Shown piece after piece: positions 33,093 to 43,400 of a stretch of DNA of 64,000 nt. This stretch comes from SICV01 sp038045265. GTDB taxonomy: Archaea > Nanobdellota > Nanobdellia > Pacearchaeales > GW2011-AR1. The DNA lies in NCBI GenBank assembly GCA_038045265.1, contig JBBSYL010000010.1, forward strand, positions 8,870-72,869. The letters are read 5' to 3'. Made by a program: the position numbers and the translations under genes. The notes beneath the pieces were generated by a model, which worked only from the letters and a program-made list of their open reading frames with translations, was not told the DNA's origin and did no database searches. Positions within the stretch are counted from its first letter, which is position 1, and each line of letters starts with the position of its first letter.

Positions 33093-33575
33093 ATGAAGAG
33101 AAAAGGTTTATCTCCCGTTATTGCTACTGTCCTCCTTATTGCAATAGTGTTGCTTTTAGCGGCAATCATTTTCTTATGGGCGCGGGGCCTTCTTACTGAA
33201 AGAAATCAAAAATTTGATGAACCTGTAGAAAATGCATGCGGAGATGTAAACTTCGAAGCTGAAGCATATTTTGATTCTGATAAATACACTTTAGGGGTAG
33301 TCAACAAAGGAACCGTCCCAATATATAGTATAGAACTTAAAATAAGAAGAGATGGTGCGATAAGAGATCTTAAGGTATTATCTTTGGAAGATGGAAAATA
33401 TGGTACAATAAGATCTGGGGAATCTAAGCTTATAGATTTAGGAAATGAGGGGGATATTGAAGTAGGGGATGAGCTTGAAGTTATACCAATAATACTTGGG
33501 CAGAAAGGAGGAGTCAAAACACCTTTCCCATGTGAATCTGATCAGGGTCAGAGAATTAATATAAAATCAGAGTGA
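33093..33575 (+). CDS. Archaeal type IV pilin-like protein
   Basis: 160 residues. Class III signal peptide KRKG followed by the hydrophobic helix LSPVIATVLLIAIVLLLAAI, the usual archaeal pilin N-terminus; cleavage is expected after the Gly of KRKG. The rest is a beta-rich domain (YTLGVVNKGTVPIYSIELKI) as in archaellins and adhesion pilins, with two Cys (residues about 49 and 149). It is the first gene of the pilus locus. Confidence 0.85.
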   Translation: MKRKGLSPVIATVLLIAIVLLLAAIIFLWARGLLTERNQKFDEPVENACGDVNFEAEAYFDSDKYTLGVVNKGTVPIYSIELKIRRDGAIRDLKVLSLEDGKYGTIRSGESKLIDLGNEGDIEVGDELEVIPIILGQKGGVKTPFPCESDQGQRINIKSE

Positions 33576-33576
33576 A

Positions 33577-34077
33577 ATGGAAAGAAAAGGATTATCTGCT
33601 ATTGTTGCAACTGTTATGATTATAGCTTTGACAGTCGCCGCTGCAGGGATAATAGCTAAATTTGCGATACCTTTTGTCAAAGGAGGCTTAGAAAGTAGTA
33701 CAGAATGTGTGGATTATCAAGAATATTTTAAATTTGATGAATCTCTTGGATTTAACTGTTTTGAACCAGATGAAAACTTAATTCTCTCTGTAAGGGCCAG
33801 CAATAATGTGGGGGGCGATGATAAGATTAAGGGTTTTAATCTTGTTCTATTTGGAGACGGTTTTTCTAAAGTTATTTCTTTAGAGAATAATTTGCAGATA
33901 AATGATTTAACAATGTACTCTGGAAACGTAATAGAAATTCCTTCTCCTGGAGAAACATTTAGTTATAATTATACCGAAAGAGGAATTTATAATTTTGCAG
34001 AATTGTTTCCTGTATTGAAAACGGGAAAGGTATGCGAAAGAAGGTCTGATAGAATTTCCCTCAGGAGATGCGGATGA
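33577..34077 (+). CDS. Archaeal type IV pilin-like protein
   Basis: 166 residues beginning MERKGLSAIVATVMIIALTV, a class III signal peptide and hydrophobic helix. The C-terminal beta domain contains several Cys. It follows the first pilin by one base and overlaps the next pilin-like gene as ATGA, so the three are co-translated. Confidence 0.82.
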   Translation: MERKGLSAIVATVMIIALTVAAAGIIAKFAIPFVKGGLESSTECVDYQEYFKFDESLGFNCFEPDENLILSVRASNNVGGDDKIKGFNLVLFGDGFSKVISLENNLQINDLTMYSGNVIEIPSPGETFSYNYTERGIYNFAELFPVLKTGKVCERRSDRISLRRCG

Positions 34078-34619
34078 CGAGAAGAGGGCAGGTTTGGATA
34101 GAGACTGTGCTTTATACTTTGATAGGGCTTGCACTGATTGGAATGGTGTTGGCATTTGCTCTTCCAAAAATAAATCAAACAAGAGATGAAATAATAGTAG
34201 ATCAGACCATAGAATCCTTGAAAGAGCTGGATAACTTGATAAATGGTGTTGCTGATCAGGGCCCTGGAAACAGGAGAACGTATGAAATAGGCATCAAAAG
34301 AGGTAGCTTAACCTTTAATTCTGAAGAAGATATAATTGAATTCAGAATAAAAGACTTGGCGGACCTTTACTCTGAAGAAGGTATAGAAATAGAAAATGGG
34401 AGAGTAAAAATACTGTCCTCTTCCGGACAAAAGGACAAAGAAATTCTTCTTTCTCTAGACTATGAAAATAAAATAAACATTAGCTATGCTGGAAGAGATG
34501 AAATTAAGGAATTTAGTGCGGCTCCAATACCATATAAACTTTCTGTAACCAATGAAAGACAAGTTGTCGGAGAGCTCGTTAATATAAATATAGAGGCCAT
34601 ATCTGGAAGCTCCAATTAA
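34074..34619 (+). CDS. Minor pilin-like membrane protein
   Basis: 181 residues from MTRRGQVWIETVLYTLIGLA, an atypical but recognisable pilin N-terminus with a Glu in the helix (IETVLYTLIGLALIGMVLAF). An upstream in-frame ATG two codons earlier is possible. The remainder is a soluble alpha/beta domain. Probably a minor pilin or pseudopilin. Confidence 0.72.
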   Translation: MTRRGQVWIETVLYTLIGLALIGMVLAFALPKINQTRDEIIVDQTIESLKELDNLINGVADQGPGNRRTYEIGIKRGSLTFNSEEDIIEFRIKDLADLYSEEGIEIENGRVKILSSSGQKDKEILLSLDYENKINISYAGRDEIKEFSAAPIPYKLSVTNERQVVGELVNINIEAISGSSN

Positions 34620-34656
34620 CGGCATAATTTAAATAGATAATTGCATAAACAATGTT

Positions 34657-36183
34657 ATGGACCTTGTCATAAATCTCAAACCTCCCATACCTGCTCTTCC
34701 AAGAGTAACAGACAAAAGTAAGGTAGATATTAGATATGTTTTGATTGCCCCCTACGCTGTAGCCCATATATATTGGGATGAAAAAACTTCTGAATTAGTT
34801 TATGAACTTGAAGAGCCCTTGCTTAACGAGCCAGAAAAGGCTATACTTGACAAGATTGAAGAAGGAATGCTCGAACTCATAAATGTTAATGTGGCTGTTG
34901 AGAAGACTTTAGAAGCAACAACAAATTATATAGACAAAACTGCAAGGCTTTTGATTGACGAATTTAATATAAAAATGTCTGAAGAGGGCTATCAAAAAAT
35001 ATTTTATTATCTTTACAGAGATTTTATTGGCTTAAATGAGATAGAACCCATCCTTAATGATTATTATATAGAAGATATAGAATGTAATGGTGTTGGAACA
35101 AGTGTGTATGTTATACACAGAATATATAGGAATCTAAGAACAAATATACTTTATTCTGATGTAGATAAACTCGCAAATTTTGTTGAGAAGCTTGCGCAAA
35201 GGACTGGAAGATATATTTCCTATGCCCAGCCCCTACTAGATGGCAGTCTACCAGATGGAAGTAGAGTCAATGCAAGTTACACAAAAGATGTTACCTCTAA
35301 AGGTCCAACTTTTACAATACGTAAATTTACAAAAGTTCCTTGGACACCAATACAACTTATTGGACTTGGAACTGTGAGTCCCGAGATGCTTGCTTATTTC
35401 TGGATACTTCTCGAATACAAGTCTAGTTTTATGATAACTGGAGGTACTGGAACTGGTAAGACAACATTGCTTAATGCACTTGCCTTCTTCATTCCTCCCG
35501 AAGCGAGAGTTGTTAGTATTGAAGACACAAGAGAAATAAATTTGCCAAGAGAAAACTGGCTTCCAGCAGTTGCAAGACCAAGCATCGGAATAGGAAATGT
35601 TGGTGAAGTAGATCTTTTCTCCCTATTGAAAAGCTCATTCAGACAGAATCCGGACTATTTAATAGTGGGAGAAGTAAGAGGAAAAGAAGCTTATGTCTTA
35701 TTCCAAGGAATGGCTTCTGGTCATGCCTCTTTGAGTACAATGCACGCCGATTCTGTAGAGACATTGATAAGAAGGTTACAAACACCTCCGATAGAACTTC
35801 CGCCGAGCCTTGTTAACACATTAGACTGTGTTGCAGTAATAAGTCATGGATTGGTTAATAATAGGGATATAAGAAAAGTCAGAGAGATTGTTGAAATTAT
35901 AAATGTAAATAATGACGGTACAGCGATGGTTAATACTCCAATGGTTTGGGATCCAGCAAAAAATGTATTTTACTTCAAAAAGCAAAGCAAAGTCTTTGAG
36001 AAAATTGCATTAAAGCATGGAGTAGCACTTGAAAAAATAAGGAGGGAACTTCTTGCAAGAAGTAAACTCCTTTATGAATTATATAGGAATAAAATATTTG
36101 ATTTTTATGAAGTAGGAAAAATAATCAATGAGTATTATAAAAATCCTGCAGAGGTCCTTACAAAATACGATATAAAAGAGTAA
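34657..36183 (+). CDS. Type IV pilus / secretion ATPase (TadA/VirB11-like)
   Basis: 508 residues. The N-terminal domain contains EIEPILNDYYIEDIECNG near residue 127. Walker A is GGTGTGKTT near residue 262, an Asp box is VVSIEDTREI, Walker B is PDYLIVGEVRG near residue 334, and a His box follows (GHASLSTMHADS). It powers assembly of the pilins from the membrane platform encoded just downstream. Its own TATA-like atttaaata lies 26 bases before the ATG. Confidence 0.93.
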   Translation: MDLVINLKPPIPALPRVTDKSKVDIRYVLIAPYAVAHIYWDEKTSELVYELEEPLLNEPEKAILDKIEEGMLELINVNVAVEKTLEATTNYIDKTARLLIDEFNIKMSEEGYQKIFYYLYRDFIGLNEIEPILNDYYIEDIECNGVGTSVYVIHRIYRNLRTNILYSDVDKLANFVEKLAQRTGRYISYAQPLLDGSLPDGSRVNASYTKDVTSKGPTFTIRKFTKVPWTPIQLIGLGTVSPEMLAYFWILLEYKSSFMITGGTGTGKTTLLNALAFFIPPEARVVSIEDTREINLPRENWLPAVARPSIGIGNVGEVDLFSLLKSSFRQNPDYLIVGEVRGKEAYVLFQGMASGHASLSTMHADSVETLIRRLQTPPIELPPSLVNTLDCVAVISHGLVNNRDIRKVREIVEIINVNNDGTAMVNTPMVWDPAKNVFYFKKQSKVFEKIALKHGVALEKIRRELLARSKLLYELYRNKIFDFYEVGKIINEYYKNPAEVLTKYDIKE

Positions 36184-36225
36184 GGTCTATGAAAACTATA
36201 TAAATATGGTGTCTAATTTATATTA

Positions 36226-36387
36226 ATGGAAAAAGAGGATGTAATATCGCTTGCTCACCTCCTGTCTGCTATGAAAGATTCTGCTATAAAGCTTGAAGAA
36301 GCGGTGAAAAAGAAAGATGCTGAAAAAATTACTGAAATAAAAAGAGAAATACTCAGATTTCAAAAAGACGTAGAGAGGGTTATATGA
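36226..36387 (+). CDS. 53-residue coiled-coil protein in the pilus operon
   Basis: An ATG at 36226 with a TATA box (ctatataaat at 36197-36206) about 25 bases before it encodes MEKEDVISLAHLLSAMKDSA and then a Lys/Glu-rich helix (IKLEEAVKKKDAEKITEIKR). Its stop overlaps the ATG of the platform protein gene as ATGA, which strongly supports translation. The whole protein should be one or two amphipathic helices, possibly pairing with the coiled-coil N-terminus of the following platform protein. Family unknown. Confidence 0.7.
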   Translation: MEKEDVISLAHLLSAMKDSAIKLEEAVKKKDAEKITEIKREILRFQKDVERVI

Positions 36388-37679
36388 TAGAGGAACTTTT
36401 GAAAAATATAGATAATGAAATAGACATACTTAAGGAAATAGCCTTGTATAATAATAAATTATCTGAAGCGAATCAGCGAGAGAGAAAAATACTTCTTGCG
36501 GCAATAAGCTCCTTGAGAGAAGGAATAAGAATATTAAATGCTTCCGTTCCGAAAATAATGCAGGGTATATCTTTGGCTAAGAAATTGCCTGGAAAACACG
36601 AAAGCGGTTTGGAAAGAATATCTTTTAAGAGAAATGAAAAGGGAATGGATGCTGTCTTAAGAAGCGAAGATAAAGAAAGATTCTTATCTGAACTAAGAAT
36701 AAATAACGAGGCGCTGGAAAAGTTGGGGGGAGAAAAACAAGAACAAGAAGTATCTTATGCCAAATTCAAAGGTTCAAACTTTTATCTTAAAGCATCAAAT
36801 AGAATGTTTGTCGGACTTGCCAGAAACATGATAAAGCGGGGAAAATTCAAAACACTTGCTACGACCCTTAAAAAATCAAATTTAGACATTTTATTTGAAA
36901 GCTATGTTTCTGCAATTTTCTTTACAACTTTTCTTGCTGTATGCTTTTCGGCCGTACTCTATGTCCTTCTTATATTCTTAGACTTCAGTGTGAGCGCGCC
37001 ATTTATTCAAATATATTCTGATACACATTTGAAAAGAGTAGGAAGCTTAATATGGGTGCCTTTGATCATTCCAATTCTTTTCTTTCTAGGTTCTTATTTC
37101 TACCCTTCAACTGAGAGGGGGAGTATAGAAAGAAGAATAGATCAAGAGCTCCCATTTGCTGTCGTCCATATGAGCGCAATATCCGGCTCCGGGATAGAAC
37201 CAACCAGCATCTTTAAGATAATTGTTCTTGGAAAAGAATATCCTTATCTTAAGAAAGAAGTAAGAAAAATCCTTAATCAAATAAATCTTTATGGTTATGA
37301 CCTGGTTACCGCACTTAACAATGTTGCCAAAAATTCACCAAGCAAGAAACTGTCTGAGTTGCTTTCTGGGATGGCTTCTACAATAACTTCTGGGGGGAGC
37401 CTATCTAATTTCTTTGAAAAAAGAGCTGAAACATTATTGCTTAATTATAGACTCGAAAGAGAAAAATTCACCAAATCTGCTGAAACTTTCATGGACCTCT
37501 ATATAACTGTGGTAATCGTAGCGCCCATGATCCTCCTACTTATTTTCATACTTCTCTCGATAAGCGAGTTTGGGCCAAGTATCTCTCCAGGATATATTGC
37601 ATTTATGATAATTGCTATAATCACTTTAATCAATATTATATTCCTTGGAATAATTCATATTAAACAACCTGCATACTAA
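36384..37679 (+). CDS. Pilus platform membrane protein (T2SSF/TadB-like)
   Basis: 431 residues. A long charged helical N-terminus (residues 1-175) precedes the T2SSF domain. Hydrophobic segments lie near 180-200, 225-240, 375-395 and 405-425. The T2SSF core has ERRIDQELPFAVVHMSAISG, SGIEPTSIF and SELLSGMASTITSGGSLSNF. It forms the membrane base for the ATPase. The N-terminal extension could bind the 53-residue protein whose gene overlaps it. Confidence 0.87.
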   Translation: MIEELLKNIDNEIDILKEIALYNNKLSEANQRERKILLAAISSLREGIRILNASVPKIMQGISLAKKLPGKHESGLERISFKRNEKGMDAVLRSEDKERFLSELRINNEALEKLGGEKQEQEVSYAKFKGSNFYLKASNRMFVGLARNMIKRGKFKTLATTLKKSNLDILFESYVSAIFFTTFLAVCFSAVLYVLLIFLDFSVSAPFIQIYSDTHLKRVGSLIWVPLIIPILFFLGSYFYPSTERGSIERRIDQELPFAVVHMSAISGSGIEPTSIFKIIVLGKEYPYLKKEVRKILNQINLYGYDLVTALNNVAKNSPSKKLSELLSGMASTITSGGSLSNFFEKRAETLLLNYRLEREKFTKSAETFMDLYITVVIVAPMILLLIFILLSISEFGPSISPGYIAFMIIAIITLINIIFLGIIHIKQPAY

Positions 37680-37680
37680 A

Positions 37681-38535
37681 ATGAAAATAAAAAAAGTTCA
37701 CTGGATAGGAATTGGATTCGGCTTAATACTCATAGTCGCAGGTTTAATCTTTTTTCTTAGTAATGAAGAAAAAAACTTGCTATTCTTTATAATCGGATTG
37801 GGAATAACTGTAGGAATACTTCCATTTATTGTGGATGTAATTGTTCAAAACAAGAAAGCGCAGGAGATAAATGAAATGTTTCTTGAATTTTCTAGAAATC
37901 TCGCTGAAAGTGTTGCAACAGGGACACCTATAAGTAAGAGCATAATTAATTTGAGTAGAAGGAATTATGGCCCTCTAACAGAACACATAGAAAAGTTGGG
38001 CAATCAAATTTCACTTGGAATTCCTCTAAGTAAAGCTTTATTTATTTTTGCAAGAGATGTAGATAATAATGTTATAAGTAGAGCAGTCTCCCTTATGAGT
38101 GAAGCAGAAAAGGCAGGCGGAGAGATTGCCGCGATATTAAATTCTGTTTCTCTATCTATAGCCGAGATAGAAAAGTTGAAGAGTGAAAGAAAAGCAGCCA
38201 TATCTGGCCTAATAGTTCAAGGATATATAATATTCTTTATATTTATTGGCATAATGCTTATAATGGAATTTAAAATTTTGCCTTTAGCTTTGCAGATAGA
38301 TACGTTGAGCGGATTAAGCCATGGATCTGTAAGTGCTACCGCATCGCCAGGTCAAGGCAATGCAGGGGAATCACTGCCCAATCTGTTTCTCTATCTATTG
38401 CTTGTTCAGGGATTCTTTACAGGATTTGCAATAGGGAAACTGGCCGAGGGTTCTTTAAAGGCGGGAATAAAGCATTCTTTCATAATGATCGTATCTGCTC
38501 TGCTTATTTCTACGGGAGTCAGGGCATTTATTTAG
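37681..38535 (+). CDS. Second pilus platform protein (T2SSF/TadC-like)
   Basis: 284 residues with hydrophobic segments near 10-28, 35-53, 180-200 and 235-280. The T2SSF core is EMFLEFSRNLAESVATGTPI, then SLGIPLSKALFIFARD and SLMSEAEKAGGEIAAILNSV. It begins two bases after the first platform gene. A pair of T2SSF proteins is common in archaeal and Tad-type systems. It is convergent with the methyltransferase gene, overlapping it by eight bases. Confidence 0.87.
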   Translation: MKIKKVHWIGIGFGLILIVAGLIFFLSNEEKNLLFFIIGLGITVGILPFIVDVIVQNKKAQEINEMFLEFSRNLAESVATGTPISKSIINLSRRNYGPLTEHIEKLGNQISLGIPLSKALFIFARDVDNNVISRAVSLMSEAEKAGGEIAAILNSVSLSIAEIEKLKSERKAAISGLIVQGYIIFFIFIGIMLIMEFKILPLALQIDTLSGLSHGSVSATASPGQGNAGESLPNLFLYLLLVQGFFTGFAIGKLAEGSLKAGIKHSFIMIVSALLISTGVRAFI

Positions 38536-39283
38536 TTACAAGGTAAAATAACTCATTATCCGATCTAAAAATTTTAAACTTGTATTCGAGTCTTGAAAGC
38601 ATTTTTTCAAACCAAGTCCTGTTTGGAAACTCCATCTTTTTACCCGAGATCTTTCTTGTTGGGAAACTAACTAGGATAAATTTGCACTTTACAATTTTTA
38701 TTATTTTTTCAGCAAGTTTATGGCCTTTCTTTTCTATTATATCTAAAACCTTAAAGATTAAAACCAAATCTACTGTGGGCAAGGAATTATCTATTTTTCT
38801 TAAGTCGTATATAAATGTTTTTCCTCTTATTTTATTTTCTTCGAAAAAGGAAGATACTAAAGAAAGATCTGAACTATTTATATCGGAGGCATAATATTGT
38901 ATTTCTGGTTTTGCTAGTGCGATAGGATTGAGTCCACATCCCAGATCAAGTATAGAAGAAATCTGCAGGGAGTCAATTATCTTTTTAAGTTCTGGATAGA
39001 AATTGGCCCTTTCTGATGTAGAAAGGTGGTTCTTAAGAATATTGTCCTTGTTTCCAGATATGTCTGAAGATTTCCTGAATCTTCCAATATAACTCCTAAG
39101 ATTATGTCTTATCTCTTTTATGAGGACCTTTTTGTCTTTCTGGTTTAAATCTTCAAAATTTATTTTTTTGTTCTGCATAGATTCTGTAAGTAAGACCCTT
39201 ACAAAATCTGAATCTGCTCCAGATAACTCTTTCTTTTTCTTTATTTCAAAAATAAATTCATCAATTTTATCCATGCTTTTCAT
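38528..39283 (-). CDS. FmrO-like SAM methyltransferase (rRNA methylase family)
   Basis: 251 residues. SAM-binding motif ISSILDLGCGLNPIALA near residue 110, then YYASDINSSDLSLVSSFFEE and VDLVLIFKVLDIIEKKG, and FILVSFPTRKISGKKMEFPN near residue 203. This order matches the FmrO/ArmA/Rmt family, 16S rRNA methyltransferases that act near G1405 and give aminoglycoside resistance in bacteria. The N-terminal helical region also fits. In this archaeon the target could be 16S rRNA but this is inference. It lies alone on the minus strand within the pilus locus. Confidence 0.72.
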   Translation of the reverse strand: MKSMDKIDEFIFEIKKKKELSGADSDFVRVLLTESMQNKKINFEDLNQKDKKVLIKEIRHNLRSYIGRFRKSSDISGNKDNILKNHLSTSERANFYPELKKIIDSLQISSILDLGCGLNPIALAKPEIQYYASDINSSDLSLVSSFFEENKIRGKTFIYDLRKIDNSLPTVDLVLIFKVLDIIEKKGHKLAEKIIKIVKCKFILVSFPTRKISGKKMEFPNRTWFEKMLSRLEYKFKIFRSDNELFYLVTK

Positions 39284-39303
39284 TTAATAAATAGCATGAG
39301 AAG

Positions 39304-39311
39304 TTATATAA
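39304..39311. promoter_or_regulatory. Palindromic TATA element shared by divergent genes
   Basis: The self-complementary ttatataa is centred about 25 bases before the methyltransferase ATG (39283, minus) and about 26 before the pilin-like ATG (39334, plus). Both spacings fit leaderless transcription, so one TATA element may serve both directions. Confidence 0.55.
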
Positions 39312-39333
39312 ATTTACTATTCCAGAGTCTTCC

Positions 39334-40029
39334 ATGAAAAGGAGAGGTTTAGCTCATTTAGAAATAGTACTTGCATTTGTTCTATTTATTGGAGTTATAG
39401 GATTTGGATTTTATTTTCTTGGACACAGCAATAAAGTAAATTTAGTTGAGAAAAATTTAGATTATATCGAGAGAGAGATAAAAAAAGACCTTACGTCTGA
39501 AGCTTCAGCACAAAGTTTAAAGATCAATACAAGAACGGGAAATTCATTTGCTGTTGAGCTAACCAAGGAAAGTGGAGAGAATTTTGCAGTAGAAAATTCC
39601 TCAGGAGATGTGATAAATTCGAAATTTGACAATGGGATTTTATATTTTGATGCACAAAGCGGAGATATTTATACAATAAGAAAAAGCTTAGATATAAATG
39701 AGATAAATGATTTTTCAGGGAGTCTACCTGCACATGATGAAAATAATTACAAGCTCGGGCCAGAAATAGAATCAAGTGTATATTCTGAAGAAAAAGCTCT
39801 TGGACTTAATGAAAGCTATTATAATAATTATGGAACTCTTCTTGAGAGATATGGTATAGGAAACAGGGTCAATTTTGGATTTCAAATAATTTTTGAGGGA
39901 GATGGAAGAATAACTGCTGAAAGCGAAGTGCCTGAAAGTTATGAAATATTTTTAAGAAGTGAGAGGGCCGAATTTTTAAGAAGCGGGGGAGAATTGGAAT
40001 TTGCGGAGGTAATAGTTAAGGTATGGTAA
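39334..40029 (+). CDS. Pilin-like surface protein
   Basis: 231 residues. N-terminus KRRGLAHLEIVLAFVLFIGV has a class III-like signal with Glu in the helix. The remainder is a beta-rich exposed domain (RTGNSFAVELTKESGENFAV). Its end overlaps the next pilin-like gene by seven bases. Probably a minor pilin. Confidence 0.72.
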   Translation: MKRRGLAHLEIVLAFVLFIGVIGFGFYFLGHSNKVNLVEKNLDYIEREIKKDLTSEASAQSLKINTRTGNSFAVELTKESGENFAVENSSGDVINSKFDNGILYFDAQSGDIYTIRKSLDINEINDFSGSLPAHDENNYKLGPEIESSVYSEEKALGLNESYYNNYGTLLERYGIGNRVNFGFQIIFEGDGRITAESEVPESYEIFLRSERAEFLRSGGELEFAEVIVKVW

Positions 40030-40433
40030 ATAAAAGAGGACTGCTTAGAATAATTGAAGTCATGATAGCCTCCCTTATAATTATCTCTTCTGTGCTTATC
40101 GTAGTTACAAATAGAGACATAGGAAAAAGAGAAAATTTATGCTCTGAAATTCCAAATCTCTTAGAAGAGCTAGGTAAAAACAGAGATATAAGAGAGCAGA
40201 TATTAACTGACGACGCAAGCGGAGCTAATAGCTTCCTAAGAGAGAGGATAAATAATCCTGCCTACTTATTTGAATTTAAGATATGCGAAGTTGATGATAT
40301 TTGTACTAGCAATCAAGTAACTGCACAAGATTCAAATGTATGCGCTGGAGAGAGGATTATAAGTGCAAATGCCCAACAACAAAGTGGGTTTAATCCCAAG
40401 AAAGTAAAATTATTTCTCTTTAAATACGGATAA
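40023..40433 (+). CDS. Pilin-like protein
   Basis: 136 residues. N-terminus VNKRGLLRIIEVMIASLIII resembles the pilin signal with a Glu after the processing site. The exposed part is short and contains four Cys (for example FKICEVDDICTS). It is coupled to the preceding gene by overlap. Probably a minor pilin or pseudopilin. Confidence 0.68.
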   Translation: MVNKRGLLRIIEVMIASLIIISSVLIVVTNRDIGKRENLCSEIPNLLEELGKNRDIREQILTDDASGANSFLRERINNPAYLFEFKICEVDDICTSNQVTAQDSNVCAGERIISANAQQQSGFNPKKVKLFLFKYG

Positions 40434-40474
40434 ATACTAACAATCTTTATAAAGTTCTTTAGTGTTTGAGAGAT

Positions 40475-43400
40475 ATGAAAAAGGCGAAGAGATTAATTAG
40501 ATATTTTATTGTTATTATTGCTATTTTTTCTTTCTTATTTTCTATTAATTTTGTTGGTGCAGTTACTGCTGGAGATATATTAATTGTTGGGTATTCTGGA
40601 GGTTCAGGGCAAATTGAGGGACTTACAAAAGTTGTGGATGGACAATATACTTATACTGTTCCTGCTGGAGTTACTCAAATTAAGGTTCAGCTCTGGGGGG
40701 CGGGCGGTGGAGGAGGGGCGGGAGGAACTGGGAGCTTAGGAAGTAGTGGAAATCTTGAGGGCGGAGGTGGAGGCGCATATGGCGAAGTTATTTTAGATGT
40801 TTCTAGTTCACAAACATATAATGTAGCTGTTGGAGCTGGAGGGAATGGTGTAGGATATAACTTACAAACTCCCCCTACTTCAGGAGGCAATTCTGTTTTT
40901 GGAACATATTATGCAAATGGTGGGAGTGCTGGCGCTGTTATACCTAATGGTTGGAATTCGCATCCCGGAGGAACCGGAAGCGGAGGAACATTCAATACTC
41001 CTATTGGAACGAATGGGGGGAGTGGTGGCTCGATAGGGGCGGTAAATGGTTGTGGTAGTGGAGGAGCAGGAGGCGTAGCTCCTGGAGGGAATGGAGCTCA
41101 AGCTGGCCCAAGTGCGGGGGCTGGTGGAGGAGCTTCTGGAGGAGGTGCGGAATATGCAGGGAATGGGGGAGCGGGAGGCAATTGCGTACTCGCACAAAGT
41201 GGTCAGAACATCCCAGGAGGGAATGGATTTTTGTATGGAGGTGGAGGAGGAAGTAGTGGAGTGACTACTCTTGCTGTAGGAAATGGAGGGAAGGGTGCAG
41301 AAGGACAGGTGAAAATAACTTATCTTTCTGTTGGGAGCCAAGGAAGTCAAACAGTTCAACCTACTTCCGGTTTGTGCGTACCTAATCAAACAATTATTTC
41401 ATTATATCAAGAAAGCAATTCTCATGGAGCGATTTATAACCAAACATTCAATGATGTAAATGCTGGAATTGGTGTATGTTATGATAAAATTTTTGGATTC
41501 AATTATACTGGAGATACAAATCCTCAAAGATGTGGAGCCGAGAATGCAAATTCTGTTGTTAAAGTGATTAGCAAGAATAATGCACATGTAGAAGATAAAT
41601 CTTTGAATAATTATCCATATAGTTTATGCTATGGTGATTTGAATTGTAAACTTGAAGATAAAACATACACCCCATCTGCAAATGAGAGAGCAGTACTTTA
41701 CTTATCATCCAATACAAACGCACATGTATCTAGCACGGCAGGATATGATTTTATTGTTTATTGCACAAGCAACAATGGGCCTGTGCCTGGAACTGGAGAA
41801 ATTATTTCTGCAGAATGGAAAGATGAATTTGAAAATAATTTGGCAGTGGATGAAAATGGAAATAATAAAAGCAATGTAAATTCTACCGTAAAATTAGTTG
41901 CTAAAACTACTTTTATAAATACTGAAATTACATTTGATATAAAAGAAGAAGATACTGGCTTACCTGATGCAAATATAAGAACTGGAGCAATAGCATTGAA
42001 AGCGACTACAAATGGTGAGGGAATTGCTTCTATAAGCTGGCTCATAAATGACACTGACATGACTAAAGCAGGAGTAGGGCCTGCAGAATTTTATTTCACT
42101 GCAAGCGTGTTTGAAGAGAGTAAACAGAGCGGTATTTTGCTGACAAGCAAAACTCCTACGCCTCCTGAAAAAGAAATTGAAATTGAGATAGCTGGAATAA
42201 AAGATAAGGGGTTGTACTTTACAGGAGTGCCTGTTGAGATAAGTTATGTGCTTAGAAAGCCTAGTCAGGGAAGAGGATTAGAGTTAACCTGGAAAATAAT
42301 TGAAGACAATTATGAAAGTGATGATTTGACTTTCGATTATACTTTCCAAAATCCTGGGCAGAAGACAATTCATCTTACTGCAACAAATTCTTTTGGAGGA
42401 AGAGCAGAAAGGCAGGTAAGTGTCCTTGCAATAGGAGATAATGGTATATTTGCATTTATAGATAATCCGAGATTTAATGAAGTTTTGCCTGTAAGCAGTG
42501 ACAATGTAAGAGTATTATATAATGCAAGCGGGAGCTACGTCGTAAATAGTACATATGATAAAACTCAATGTTTAGACATTTTGGCAAGAGGAAGATTAGT
42601 CTGTCTTGCCGGAAGATGCCCTAACGCTGTTGGAAACCCTCCAGCTGGATGCAGTGCACTAGTTGAAGAGAATAATAAAGGATATGAAAATCTTAATTTC
42701 ACTTGGACAAGATATGGAAAAAGTTCAATAAATACCTTTTCAAGATTTGGTTTGAAGCAGGATTACACCATATTTGGAAACAGCGAGTATTCTAATAAAT
42801 TAAATGACAGAGCGTTTAAACTTGTCCTTAATTATACCAACGAGAGTGAAGATTTAAGTCTTCAACAGGAATTTATGAGAAATTATACTATTGGGCAATG
42901 CATCAATGATGGAAGGGGATTTGTTAAAATAGATAGTAAAGGAAATGTACTGAAAGTATTGGAAACAACTAACAAGAATAGTGGGGATTTTGACCCTAAT
43001 GCGTGCAGGGCAGTTAGTGGAATAGTCTGCTGTCCAACAGGACATTTATGTGGAGCAAATGGATGTTATATTCCTGCTTCTACACCAGATATAGTAGAAG
43101 ACTTGCCTGGATGCTCAAGATATAGAACAGAACTGGCGTGTCTTGACGCTGTAGAAACAACTAATGCCTGCAGTGATGGAGGTTTGACTGCCGCTACCTC
43201 ATGTCAATGGGTTGAGCAAACAGGAGGAAGTGGAGAATGCAAGGAGTATACTAGTATAATTGAGACGAGCAATGGGGCGGTGGCAGGAACATGCGTACAA
43301 GGCGTGAGAAATCTTACCTCATGTGTTAATGGATTCAATAAGATAAAAATAGACACCACGTATACTGGAGGAAGTAATCCTGCAAATAGTTGTTTAAGTG

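Noticed and set aside
40687..41389. Long open frames on the minus strand opposite the glycine-rich domain
   Set aside because: They arise because Gly codons on one strand read as Pro/Ser on the other; composition is low-complexity and they have no start signals.
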